64,000 nucleotides of DNA from JAVVTQ01 sp036653595 (GTDB taxonomy: Bacteria; Bacillota; Clostridia; Oscillospirales; Ruminococcaceae). The stretch spans positions 15,615 to 79,614 of the forward strand of contig JAVVTQ010000004.1 in NCBI GenBank assembly GCA_036653595.1. Direction: 5' to 3'. Positions 34,667 through 42,804 of the stretch are shown here, one piece after another (position 1 is the stretch's first letter; each line of letters starts with the position of its first letter). The notes below the pieces were generated by a model. It did not search any database. It was not told the origin of the DNA and was given only the letters and a program-made list of their open reading frames with translations. The position numbers and the translations under genes are program-made.

Positions 34667-34690
34667 AACTTTTTGTCTTTACAAAAAGTT
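34667..34690. promoter_or_regulatory. perfect 10-4-10 dyad, probable operator of the XRE regulator
   Basis: AACTTTTTGT (34667-34676) and ACAAAAAGTT (34681-34690) are perfect inverted repeats four bases apart. They overlap the -35 element of the XRE promoter and lie between two divergent genes. Autoregulation by the XRE protein is inferred from position. Confidence 0.55.
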
Positions 34691-34706
34691 TTAGGTATTA
34701 TATAAT
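34678..34706 (+). promoter_or_regulatory. promoter of the XRE regulator
   Basis: TTTACA (34678-34683), 17 bases and TATAAT (34701-34706). The -35 element lies within the second arm of the dyad at 34667-34690. Confidence 0.6.
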
Positions 34707-34730
34707 CGACAATACAATCGGTATTATATA
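34694..34730. repeat. direct repeat of GGTATTATATA
   Basis: GGTATTATATA occurs at 34694-34704 and again at 34720-34730, 26 bases apart, flanking the likely transcription start. It could be a second regulator site or chance in an AT-rich promoter. Confidence 0.4.
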
Positions 34731-34787
34731 TTGAGCGGTTGAGAAACATGAATATTCACGGTATGTTTTAGGAATGAGGCATTGTAT

Positions 34788-35486
34788 ATGGCGGATAACA
34801 GCAGCTTTTGCAGGATTCTGACGCTGTTGCGCAAGGAACGCGGCATTACACAAAAGGACGCTGCGGCAAGTCTCGGTATTTCACAGGCTTTGCTGTCGCA
34901 TTACGAAAAGGGCATACGGGAGTGTGGTCTTGACTTTGTTGTGCGCGCATCTTCGTTTTATGGTGTATCCTGTGACTACCTGCTCGGGTGCTCGCCCGAC
35001 CGCTCGGGGCTCACGCTTTCGGTTGATGAAATTCCAGAAGAGGATGCAAAAAACGACACCAAATATCGCGGGAGCGTTCTGCCGATATTAAATAAAAAGC
35101 TGATAACAAATTCGATGGCCGTGCTTTATGATTTGCTTATAAAGTGTCCGGACAAGGCGCTCATCGGCGAGATTTCAAATTATCTGATGCTCGCCGTCTA
35201 TAAAATGTTTCGCCGCCTGTATTCCGCCAATCCGAAAAACCAGAGCAATATGTTTTCAATTCCAGGGCAGCTTTTTCAGGGATATTCAGATGCCGCCATG
35301 CTCAGCAGCGACGCCAGAATATCGGCGATGCTGTCGGATGAGAGCATAAACGGAATCGAAAATGTGACAGGCACCGAGAAATTGCTGCTCACAACGGAGA
35401 GCATTGCGGCCGAGTACCCGCTGCTCGCTTCGTCGCTCTTCAACCTCATCCAACAAGCGGAGAGGACCGCGGGGTGCAAACAGTAG
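34788..35486 (+). CDS. XRE-family transcriptional regulator
   Basis: The 232-residue protein has a Cro/CI-type helix-turn-helix in the first 65 residues (LLRKERGITQKDAAASLGI, then QALLSHYEKG and the CDYLLG end). The remaining 165 residues are mostly helical and match no family I recognise; they could be a dimerisation or sensor domain. I chose ATG 34788, eight bases after GAGG. The dyad over its promoter suggests autoregulation and possibly control of the divergent phosphatase. A perfect terminator follows. Confidence 0.88.
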   Translation: MADNSSFCRILTLLRKERGITQKDAAASLGISQALLSHYEKGIRECGLDFVVRASSFYGVSCDYLLGCSPDRSGLTLSVDEIPEEDAKNDTKYRGSVLPILNKKLITNSMAVLYDLLIKCPDKALIGEISNYLMLAVYKMFRRLYSANPKNQSNMFSIPGQLFQGYSDAAMLSSDARISAMLSDESINGIENVTGTEKLLLTTESIAAEYPLLASSLFNLIQQAERTAGCKQ

Positions 35487-35512
35487 GGCATCGCTTATAA
35501 TCTATAAATTAC

Positions 35513-35547
35513 GCGTCCGAAACCAAGAGGTTTCGGACGCTTTTTTT
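35513..35547 (+). terminator. rho-independent terminator of the XRE gene
   Basis: GCGTCCGAAACC (35513-35524) pairs perfectly with GGTTTCGGACGC (35529-35540), followed by seven T. It also faces the 3' end of secA. Confidence 0.85.
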
Positions 35548-35551
35548 GTGC

Positions 35552-38290
35552 CTATTGTTCGTTTTTGCCGCAGCATTTCTTGTATTTCTTGCCGCTTCCG
35601 CAAGGGCACGGATCGTTGCGTCCGATTTTACCGCCGATCTTCTTTGGCTTTTGTGCCTCGCTGCCGTCATTGCTTCCGCCGGAAGCAGCGGCGCTCTTTG
35701 CGACATCTCGCGCGGTATTCGTCACGATTCTAAGCTCTGCAGTCAGCATCAGGCGTGCTGTGTCCTCGCGTATAGCCTCAACCATCTCGTCGAACATATT
35801 GTAGCCCTCGATGCGGTATTCAACCACAGGGTTCTTTTGAGCATACGAGCGCAGATGTATTGATTTGCGCAGCTCGTCCATATTGTCGATGTGATCCATC
35901 CACTTTGTATCGACGACGCGCAGAAGCACAAGGCGCTCGAGCCTGCGCATGTCCTCACCCAGCCTGGCTTCCTTTTCCTCGTAATTTTTGTGGGCGATGT
36001 CTGTCAGAGCGTTGCAGACATCGGATTTTGTCAGCTTTTTTTGCTCGTCGGGGCTATAGCGCAGGCTCTTGTCCGTTGTAATCCAGCCCAGATAGTGATC
36101 CCGAAGTCCTGCGAGATTCCAGTCTGCGTTGTCGTCTGTGTCCCCGAGGAAGAGATTGACGTTTCCTGCAATGCTCTCGTCTATCATGTCGAGAATTTTT
36201 TCGCGTATATTTTCGCCCTTGAGCACCATGTCGCGCTGGGAGTAAATCGTCTCGCGCTGCTTGTTCATGACGTCGTCATAGTTAAGGGTATTCTTGCGTA
36301 TGGAGAAGTTGCGGCCCTCAACGCGCTTTTGACAGTTCTCAATCAGACCGGTGAGAAGGCGGTTTTCAATCGGCATATCCTCGCTGACCTTGAGGGTTTC
36401 CATTATATATGTCAGCTTTTCTCCGCCGAACAGGCGCATCAGGTCATCATCAAGCGACAGGTAAAAGCGAGAGGCTCCGGGATCTCCCTGTCTTCCTGCG
36501 CGTCCGCGCAGTTGGTTGTCGATTCTCCGGCTCTCATGGCGCTCTGTGCCGATGATAAACAGTCCGCCGGCCTCGATGACTTTTTTTGTGTTGTCCGAAA
36601 TCTCATCCTTGTACTTCGCCAGAAGCTCCTTAAAGGTTCTGCGCAGAGACAGTGTTTCCTCATCGTCAGTTTCGAAAAAGCTGGTGGCCCTATTGAGAGC
36701 CTCATCGTCGCAGCCCTGCTTTATCATCTCGTTCTTGGCGAGAAATTCCGGGTTGCCGCCGAGCATAATGTCGGTGCCGCGCCCCGCCATATTTGTGGCT
36801 ATGGTGACTGCCTGAAATTTGCCGGCCTGAGCGATGATGGCGGCTTCTTTTTCGTGGTATTTGGCGTTGAGCACCTCGTGCTTGATGCCCTTGCGCGACA
36901 GAAGCTTGCTGAGAAGCTCCGACTTTTCGATGCTTATGGTGCCGACAAGCACCGGCTGACCTTTCTTGTGACACTCGACAATCTGCTCGATGACGGCGCC
37001 GTATTTGCCGTTTGCTGTTTTGTAAATCACATCGTCGATATCATTTCGAATCATCGGCTTGTTGGTGGGAACCTCGACCACGTCGAGTCCGTATATCTCG
37101 ACGAACTCGTCCTCCTCGGTTATGGCGGTTCCCGTCATGCCGGAGAGCTTGCTGTACATGCGAAAATAGTTTTGGAAGGTGATGGTTGCGAGCGTTTTGC
37201 TCTCCCTCGCAACGTGCACGTTTTCCTTTGCCTCAATTGCCTGATGAAGACCCTCGTTGTAGCGCCGCCCTATCATGAGGCGACCGGTGAATTCGTCTAC
37301 GATTATGACCTCGCCGTCCTTGACGACATAGTCGACATCGCGCGCCATTATGCCGTGCGCGCGTATGGCCTGATTTATGTGATGTGAAAGCGTCATATTT
37401 TCCGGTGCGGCAAGGTTGTCTATTCCAAAATAGCGCTGAGCTTTTTCGATGCCTATTTTTGTGAGAGAACAGCTCTTTGCCTTTTCGTCGACAATGTAAT
37501 CGGCGTTCGTGTCCTCGAGCTCGGTCTTGTCGTCATGCTCTGCAATCTTCAAAACCCGCAGAGTCTTTGCAAACTGGTCCGCGCGCTTGTACATGTCAGT
37601 GGACTTGTCGCCCTGACCGGAAATTATCAGCGGGGTTCTGGCTTCGTCGACGAGAATGGAGTCGACCTCATCGACAATAGCAAAGCTGTGACCGCGCTGA
37701 ACCTTCGTTTCGAGATTTCCAACCATGTTGTCACGCAGATAGTCAAAGCCCAGCTCATTGTTTGTGCCATAGGTTATATCTGCGGCATAGGCGGATTTTC
37801 TCTCAGTGGGCGACATGCCGGACACAATCAGCCCGACAGACAGCCCCAGAAATTGGTGCACCTTGCCCATCCATTCGCTGTCGCGGCGGGCGAGGTAATC
37901 ATTGACGGTGACGACGTGAACGCCGTTTCCGGAGAGCGCATTTAGGTAGGAGGGAAGTGTGGCGACAAGAGTTTTGCCCTCGCCTGTTCTCATCTCGGCA
38001 ATTTTTCCGTGATGCAGCACGATTCCACCCGTGACCTGTACGGGAAAGTGGCGCATGGCCAAGACGCGGTCTGCCGCTTCACGGCAAACGGCAAAGGCAT
38101 CGGGCAAAATGTCGTCGAGAGTCTCGCCGTCGGCTAGGCGCGCTTTCAGTTTATCGGTCATACCGCGCAGCTCGGAGTCTGTCATTGAACGATACAGCTC
38201 TTCTCTGTCCAAAACAAGCTGTGTTATAGGCACGTCTCTTTTGAGCTCCTTGGAGCTTGCAGTGCCGAAAAGCTTTTCTACAAAACCCAT
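35552..38290 (-). CDS. secA: preprotein translocase motor ATPase SecA
   Basis: This 912-residue ATPase drives proteins through SecYEG. Visible are Walker A in RTGEGKTLVATL, the DEVDSILVDEARTP box, NMAGRGTDIMLGGN and GRAGRQGDPGASRFY of the second helicase domain, and the C-terminal zinc-binding tail GRNDPCPCGSGKKYKKCC used for SecB or ribosome contact. I chose ATG 38290, seven bases after GAGG, over a longer frame without a site. It is monocistronic. A 498-codon frame on the opposite strand is a shadow. Confidence 0.98.
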   Translation of the reverse strand: MGFVEKLFGTASSKELKRDVPITQLVLDREELYRSMTDSELRGMTDKLKARLADGETLDDILPDAFAVCREAADRVLAMRHFPVQVTGGIVLHHGKIAEMRTGEGKTLVATLPSYLNALSGNGVHVVTVNDYLARRDSEWMGKVHQFLGLSVGLIVSGMSPTERKSAYAADITYGTNNELGFDYLRDNMVGNLETKVQRGHSFAIVDEVDSILVDEARTPLIISGQGDKSTDMYKRADQFAKTLRVLKIAEHDDKTELEDTNADYIVDEKAKSCSLTKIGIEKAQRYFGIDNLAAPENMTLSHHINQAIRAHGIMARDVDYVVKDGEVIIVDEFTGRLMIGRRYNEGLHQAIEAKENVHVARESKTLATITFQNYFRMYSKLSGMTGTAITEEDEFVEIYGLDVVEVPTNKPMIRNDIDDVIYKTANGKYGAVIEQIVECHKKGQPVLVGTISIEKSELLSKLLSRKGIKHEVLNAKYHEKEAAIIAQAGKFQAVTIATNMAGRGTDIMLGGNPEFLAKNEMIKQGCDDEALNRATSFFETDDEETLSLRRTFKELLAKYKDEISDNTKKVIEAGGLFIIGTERHESRRIDNQLRGRAGRQGDPGASRFYLSLDDDLMRLFGGEKLTYIMETLKVSEDMPIENRLLTGLIENCQKRVEGRNFSIRKNTLNYDDVMNKQRETIYSQRDMVLKGENIREKILDMIDESIAGNVNLFLGDTDDNADWNLAGLRDHYLGWITTDKSLRYSPDEQKKLTKSDVCNALTDIAHKNYEEKEARLGEDMRRLERLVLLRVVDTKWMDHIDNMDELRKSIHLRSYAQKNPVVEYRIEGYNMFDEMVEAIREDTARLMLTAELRIVTNTARDVAKSAAASGGSNDGSEAQKPKKIGGKIGRNDPCPCGSGKKYKKCCGKNEQ

Positions 38291-38422
38291 TGCTAAACCT
38301 CGCATTAATAATTATAATATATTACAAGAAATATAAAATACAAATAGGCGTAATCAATTAATTTTAACCCTATGTGTATTTAAAGTCAATTCAAATATTG
38401 TGAATCCAATAACACAATTGTC

Positions 38423-38451
38423 TTGAAAAAGTTACACTTTCAATATATACT
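38423..38451 (+). promoter_or_regulatory. promoter of the NifU-like/GGGtGRT pair
   Basis: TTGAAA (38423-38428), 17 bases and TATACT (38446-38451). Downstream in the leader is a dyad, TTGATT (38468-38473) with AATCAA (38480-38485), that could bind a regulator. Confidence 0.65.
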
Positions 38452-38502
38452 GTATCTTAGCGCAAAATTGATTTGTGGTAATCAACCCGAAAGGAGAAAA
38501 AT

Positions 38503-39195
38503 ATGAACTATTCACATGAAGTTGAGCGCATGTGTCCCGTGGCAAAAGGACCTAACCATGGTCCCGCACCGATTCCGGAGGAGGGTCGCTGGGTAAAGTC
38601 AACGCAAATTGGCGATATCTCGGGTCTTTCGCATGGAATTGGCTGGTGCGCGCCCCAACAGGGAGCATGCAAGCTCACGCTCAACGTAAAAGAAGGTATA
38701 ATTGAGGAGGCGCTTGTCGAGACACTCGGATGCTCAGGCATGACGCATTCTGCGGCGATGGCTGCCGAAATTCTCACAGGCAAGACGATTCTGGAGGCTC
38801 TGAACACAGACCTCGTGTGCGACGCCATCAACGTGGCTATGCGCGAAATTTTCCTACAACTTGTCTACGGCAGAACCCAGACGGCGTTTTCGGAGGGCGG
38901 TCTGCCCATCGGCGCGTCGCTTGAGGACCTCGGCAAGGGACTTCGCTCGCAGATAGGCACTATGTTTGCCACCTCGGCAAAGGGAGTGCGCTATCTTGAA
39001 ATGGCGGAGGGCTATGTGCTCTCTGTTGCGCTCGACAAAAACGGTGAGGCCATTGGCTATAAGTTCATAAAAATAGGGAAAATGCTCGAGGATATCCGTC
39101 ACGGCAAGGACGCGAAGGAAGCCTACGAGAAGAATATCGGCACATACGGCAGATATGACGGCGCGGCGAAATACATCGACCCGCGCGAAGAATAA
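38503..39195 (+). CDS. NifU-like iron-sulfur scaffold protein partnered with GGGtGRT
   Basis: The 230-residue protein resembles the NifU N-terminal scaffold fold, with conserved cysteines in GWCAPQQGAC and in LGCSGMTHSAA; scaffolds of this kind hold Fe-S clusters before transfer. It carries an N-terminal extension with PVAKGPNHGPAP and a C-terminal GTYGRYDGAAKYI tail not found in IscU. It lies 17 bases ahead of the GGGtGRT gene. A role in cluster assembly is inferred; the pair is conserved in anaerobes and has no assigned reaction. AAAGGAG precedes the ATG. Confidence 0.82.
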   Translation: MNYSHEVERMCPVAKGPNHGPAPIPEEGRWVKSTQIGDISGLSHGIGWCAPQQGACKLTLNVKEGIIEEALVETLGCSGMTHSAAMAAEILTGKTILEALNTDLVCDAINVAMREIFLQLVYGRTQTAFSEGGLPIGASLEDLGKGLRSQIGTMFATSAKGVRYLEMAEGYVLSVALDKNGEAIGYKFIKIGKMLEDIRHGKDAKEAYEKNIGTYGRYDGAAKYIDPREE

Positions 39196-39212
39196 GGAAG
39201 GAGGGCACGAAT

Positions 39213-40211
39213 ATGGCTAATTTTGAAGGTAAAGAGAGACGAATGACAAAAATCGATGCTTTCCTCAAGGAAAATGGCTTTGAGACGATGGAGGCAGCGA
39301 GAGATCTCTGCCTGTCTAAGGGCATTGATGTCGATAAGATAGTCAAGGGCGTTCAGCCCATCGCATTTGAAAACGCAGTCTGGGCTTATACGCTCGGAGT
39401 GGCGCTCGCACTCAAAAAAGGCGCAACATCAGCCGATAAGGCCTCCGAAATCATCGGTGAGGGACTTGAGGCTTTCTGCATTCCCGGCTCTGTCGCCGAA
39501 CAGCGCAGTGTCGGACGCGGCCACGGTAACCTGGGCGCGATGCTCTTGCGCGAAGAGACAAATTGCTTCTGCTTTCTTGCCGGCCACGAGTCCTTTGCGG
39601 CTGCCGAGGGCGCAATCGGAATAGTCCGCACGGCGAACAAGGCACGCAAGTCACCGCTGCGCGTCATTCTCAACGGTTTGGGAAAAGATGCGGCATATAT
39701 CATTTCGAGAATCAACGGTTTCACATATGTGGAGACGGATTTTGACTTTATGACAAGCCAGGTAAAAATTGTGCGCGAGGTCAAGTTCTCGGACGGTGAG
39801 CGCGCGGCGGTTCGCTGCTACGGCGCAAACGATGTTCTTGAGGGCGTTGCCATCATGAAGCTCGAAAAGGTCGATGTCTCCATAACCGGAAACTCAACCA
39901 ACCCGACACGCTTCCAACACCTTGTCGCCGGAACCTATAAGAAATGGTGCACGGAGAACAGCGTGAGGTACTTCTCTGTCGCCTCAGGCGGCGGCACGGG
40001 CAGAACGCTTCATCCGGACAATGTCGCGGCAGGCCCCGCCTCTTACGGCCTCACCGACAGCCTGGGCAGAATGCACGGAGACGCTCAATTTGCAGGCTCG
40101 TCTTCAGTCCCGGCACACGTCGAGATGATGGGCCTTATCGGAATGGGCAACAACCCCATGGTCGGCGCCACAGTGGCTTGTGCAGTTGCTGTCAGCGAGG
40201 CGCTCAAGTAA
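39213..40211 (+). CDS. GGGtGRT family protein
   Basis: The 332-residue soluble protein carries the family-naming sequence in ASGGGTGRTLHPDN at about residue 260. Other striking segments are VGRGHGNLGAMLL, FLAGHESFAAAEGAIG and NGLGKDAAYIISRIN. Gly-rich and His-containing loops suggest a ligand or metal site, but no function is established for the family. GGAGG lies eight bases upstream of the ATG, and the gene is co-transcribed with the NifU-like scaffold, so a joint role is likely. A terminator follows. Confidence 0.88.
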   Translation: MANFEGKERRMTKIDAFLKENGFETMEAARDLCLSKGIDVDKIVKGVQPIAFENAVWAYTLGVALALKKGATSADKASEIIGEGLEAFCIPGSVAEQRSVGRGHGNLGAMLLREETNCFCFLAGHESFAAAEGAIGIVRTANKARKSPLRVILNGLGKDAAYIISRINGFTYVETDFDFMTSQVKIVREVKFSDGERAAVRCYGANDVLEGVAIMKLEKVDVSITGNSTNPTRFQHLVAGTYKKWCTENSVRYFSVASGGGTGRTLHPDNVAAGPASYGLTDSLGRMHGDAQFAGSSSVPAHVEMMGLIGMGNNPMVGATVACAVAVSEALK

Positions 40212-40233
40212 GACAGGAAGATAATCGAAAATT

Positions 40234-40272
40234 AAAGAGCTCCGCCACATCACTGTGAGCGGAACTCTTTTT
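40234..40272 (+). terminator. rho-independent terminator after the GGGtGRT gene
   Basis: AAAGAG-C-TCCGC pairs with GCGGA-A-CTCTTT and is followed by TTTT. One internal mismatch. Confidence 0.65.
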
Positions 40273-40300
40273 TATTTGACCTTGTTTGTATTGATTGTGC

Positions 40301-41098
40301 CTATTTGTCGGTCAGAAATCCGATTCTTTCAATTCTTTTAAGGCCGAGCTTTTTAATTTCTTTAAGACCCTTGTTTAAAAAAGCATCGGAGGCGATATAC
40401 TTTGGGTCGTGCGCATCATATCCGATAATACAAGTACAGCCGCAGTCGGCGGCAATTTTCCAGAAGCTCTCGTAGGGGTACGTTTTTGTGGTGTGCCGCG
40501 CTCCCCTGATTCGATAACCGGAGAGGTTGAATTCGAGCGGAAGCCCCAACTTATACGCTTTTTCGCATATTTGGCGGCTTGCCTTTTCGCAGGCAACATC
40601 GAAGTATTTATATGAATTTATGAAGAGGTCAGGGTGTGCCACGTAGGCAAATTTCTTGTATTCCATCCCCTTGAGGATGCTTTCGAGATAAATCTCGAGA
40701 TTTTCTTTGTCCACAATTGAGTGCCCGAAATATTCCGGGTACTTGCTGTCATCCTTGTAAAAGTGATTGCCAAAAATCACATAGTCGAGCTTTCTCGCCT
40801 CCACTTGTTCCGTCAGCCAAGGCATATAGTCGTCGAAGTATTCGCACTCCAGCCCTATTTTTATGCTGAGCACATCCTTGTAACGCTGCTTTAGCTCTGT
40901 GAGCGACTCGATATAGTCATCCAACATGAAATTATCCATGCGAATAAATGAGCGAAATTTATTCGGATACGGCCACGGCGAATGGTCAGAGAAGCCCAAC
41001 TCGTCGAAATGCGCTCTCACTGCGGCCTTTACATAGGATTCGTCCCACTGCGTCGCGTGCTTGCAGCGATAGGTATGTGTGTGATAATTGGTTTTCAT
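40301..41098 (-). CDS. PHP-domain phosphatase, histidinol-phosphatase (HisJ) like
   Basis: This 265-residue protein has the PHP metal centre: HTHTYRCKHA at the N-terminus, GFSDHSPW, IGLECEYF, AHPDLF and a C-terminal YDAHDPKY. It is the family of HisJ histidinol-phosphatase in histidine synthesis, but no other his biosynthesis genes are near, so it may act on another phosphomonoester. It overlaps the upstream glycosylase gene by four bases and is co-translated with it. Confidence 0.87.
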   Translation of the reverse strand: MKTNYHTHTYRCKHATQWDESYVKAAVRAHFDELGFSDHSPWPYPNKFRSFIRMDNFMLDDYIESLTELKQRYKDVLSIKIGLECEYFDDYMPWLTEQVEARKLDYVIFGNHFYKDDSKYPEYFGHSIVDKENLEIYLESILKGMEYKKFAYVAHPDLFINSYKYFDVACEKASRQICEKAYKLGLPLEFNLSGYRIRGARHTTKTYPYESFWKIAADCGCTCIIGYDAHDPKYIASDAFLNKGLKEIKKLGLKRIERIGFLTDK

Positions 41099-41934
41099 TT
41101 TGAATCCCCCTCTTCAATGCTGTTTTCTTTGCTCAAAACCCCTGAGGTTCTGACATAGTGGAATATATATTGCTGGGCAATGCCGGCATAGGGCTTTGCA
41201 GCTTCCGGAAGGCCAAGCGGAAAAAGCGAAGCCATGGCGCGCTTTATCCACACATCCTCGGGAAAGGCCTCAAGCCTGTTTGCGCCGAAAAGCAAGGTGC
41301 AGTCGGCCACCTTTTTGCCGACTCCGACGATTTTCATGAGCATGGCGCGGGCTTCGTCGAGCGGTGCCTCTTTGACGAAATCCTCGTCCACGGTTTTATC
41401 GGAGCATTTTTTGGCGCCGTCGATTATGTATCTCGCGCGAAAGCCGCATCGTAAAGGCGCCAAATCCTCAGTCGACAGGGAGGCCAGCACCTCGGCAGTC
41501 GGAAAAGCAAAGTAACCGCCGCAGTCCTCACCAAAGCACTCGCACAGCCGCGCTATGATTCCTGAGATGCGCTTTATGTTGTTGTTTTGCGATATTATAA
41601 AACTGCAAAGAGTCTCCCAAAAGGGCTGGTGCATTATGCGAATTCCAGGGCAGTAGGCCACCGCCGCCGCGAGTGTTGAATCGCGGCACAGAATGGTCTT
41701 GACGTCCGAATAGTCCGAGGAAAGCCCGAGGTATGAGCAGAGCCAGGCGTCATAGTCTTCGCGAGAGCAGCCGCTTATATAGAGCAGCTCGCCGCTCTGG
41801 CGCAGTGACAGCTGCTTGTCGCGGACAACTCCGACATACGCGCCTTCGATGTGTTCAAATCGAAAGCATTGCCCGCATTCGAGCGTTTGGGAAAGCGAAA
41901 AGTCCCGCGCTTCAACCGAAAAGGAAGTTTCCAT
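41095..41934 (-). CDS. OGG1-like 8-oxoguanine DNA glycosylase/lyase
   Basis: The 279-residue enzyme is a helix-hairpin-helix DNA glycosylase of the OGG1 type, with its own N-terminal domain (LECGQCFRFEHIEGAYVG). The catalytic lysine is in IVGVGKKVADCTLLF (Lys208) and the conserved aspartate in AFPEDVWIKRA (Asp227). It removes oxidised guanine. GGAGGGAAAACAA lies directly before the ATG. Together with catalase it suggests real exposure to oxidants. Confidence 0.92.
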   Translation of the reverse strand: METSFSVEARDFSLSQTLECGQCFRFEHIEGAYVGVVRDKQLSLRQSGELLYISGCSREDYDAWLCSYLGLSSDYSDVKTILCRDSTLAAAVAYCPGIRIMHQPFWETLCSFIISQNNNIKRISGIIARLCECFGEDCGGYFAFPTAEVLASLSTEDLAPLRCGFRARYIIDGAKKCSDKTVDEDFVKEAPLDEARAMLMKIVGVGKKVADCTLLFGANRLEAFPEDVWIKRAMASLFPLGLPEAAKPYAGIAQQYIFHYVRTSGVLSKENSIEEGDSK

Positions 41935-42402
41935 TTGTTTTCCCTCCGCAATATATTTTGACGAAAACGAACAGCTTTAATAATAACACGTTTTTTCAAA
42001 AAATCACGCTAACGTTCATATTTTTCCAAAAAAGTTATTTATTGGTCTTGTCGGTGAGAAAAAAGTGAAAAAACACGGCGTAGGACGCTTTTTCGGGAAG
42101 CCTAAATTGTGCGATTTTGAGTGGAGCCGCAGTATTATGTCGAAATATCACGAAATAAGTAAACGCACTGTTATGTTCAAAAACTTTAACATACAGTCAA
42201 AGCTCAGCTTTATGCACAGGGATAAAAACCTAAAAAGTGAGTGATACGGGCAGTTATCAACACCTTCAACAGAGTTTTCAACAGTCTTGCATGAATAAAA
42301 GTTCATTACAACAAGTATAATCAACTTTACATTGCGGCGCATAAATTCGCCCAACTCGAACAAAATATTCATATAAGATATTTATGCAAAATCAGATGGG
42401 GG
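41935..42402. other. intergenic region with DnaA-box-like sites
   Basis: In these 468 bases I see no gene. TTATGCACA (42210-42218) fits the DnaA-box consensus TTWTNCACA exactly; TTATCAACA (42254-42262) is one base off the canonical TTATCCACA, and TTTTCAACA (42275-42283) two. Their closeness could be chance in AT-rich DNA. Promoters for the two flanking genes must also lie here but none stands out. Confidence 0.35.
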
Positions 42403-42657
42403 ATGGCGAAGATGAAAGGAGTCAGCAAAAAAGTGATTGAAATCGTCGATGCGGACAATGAATATATAGAGCGTGTCTTGGTTTTTTTGAAGCCCGGAAC
42501 GAAGGATGTGAGAATTCGCAGCGGAAGCGAGTGCGCAAAAAACTATGTCAGCACGCTGACGTGCGAAAAAAAGAAAATTTCAACGGCAAAGCTCTTTGCT
42601 ATAATTGCGGCACTGACATGCCTTGCGGCGACGGCGCTTTACCTTATTTTTAGATAG
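42403..42657 (+). CDS. small hypothetical protein with C-terminal membrane anchor
   Basis: This 84-residue protein has a charged N-terminal part (about 1-60, with EIVDADNEYIERVLVFLKPG) and one C-terminal helix (about 64-82, KLFAIIAALTCLAATALYL), so it is a tail-anchored membrane protein with the soluble part inside. A G-rich stretch precedes the start; ATG 42412 is an equal or better start by spacing. I do not recognise the family. A perfect terminator follows, so it is expressed alone. Confidence 0.65.
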   Translation: MAKMKGVSKKVIEIVDADNEYIERVLVFLKPGTKDVRIRSGSECAKNYVSTLTCEKKKISTAKLFAIIAALTCLAATALYLIFR

Positions 42658-42663
42658 AAGATA

Positions 42664-42691
42664 AAAAGCCGGCATGTCCGGCTTTTATTTT
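42664..42691 (+). terminator. rho-independent terminator
   Basis: AAAAGCCGG (42664-42672) pairs with CCGGCTTTT (42678-42686), followed by a T-rich tract. Confidence 0.8.
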
Positions 42692-42746
42692 TGTGGCCAA
42701 AAGGATGCACATCGTGTCAAAAGGTGTGTGCAAAGCAATCATTTTG

Positions 42747-42755
42747 TGCTATAAT
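42747..42755 (+). promoter_or_regulatory. extended -10 promoter of rlmB
   Basis: TGC followed by TATAAT (42750-42755), 50 bases before the proposed rlmB start. Confidence 0.5.
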
Positions 42756-42804
42756 ATTCTAAATAAATTATTTTTTATAATGGCATAACATGTTGAGGAG
42801 TCAA

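Noticed and set aside
35891..37387. 498-codon open frame on the plus strand
   Set aside because: It is antisense to secA, whose motifs are all intact; long antisense frames follow from its codon use. No ribosome site or family motif.
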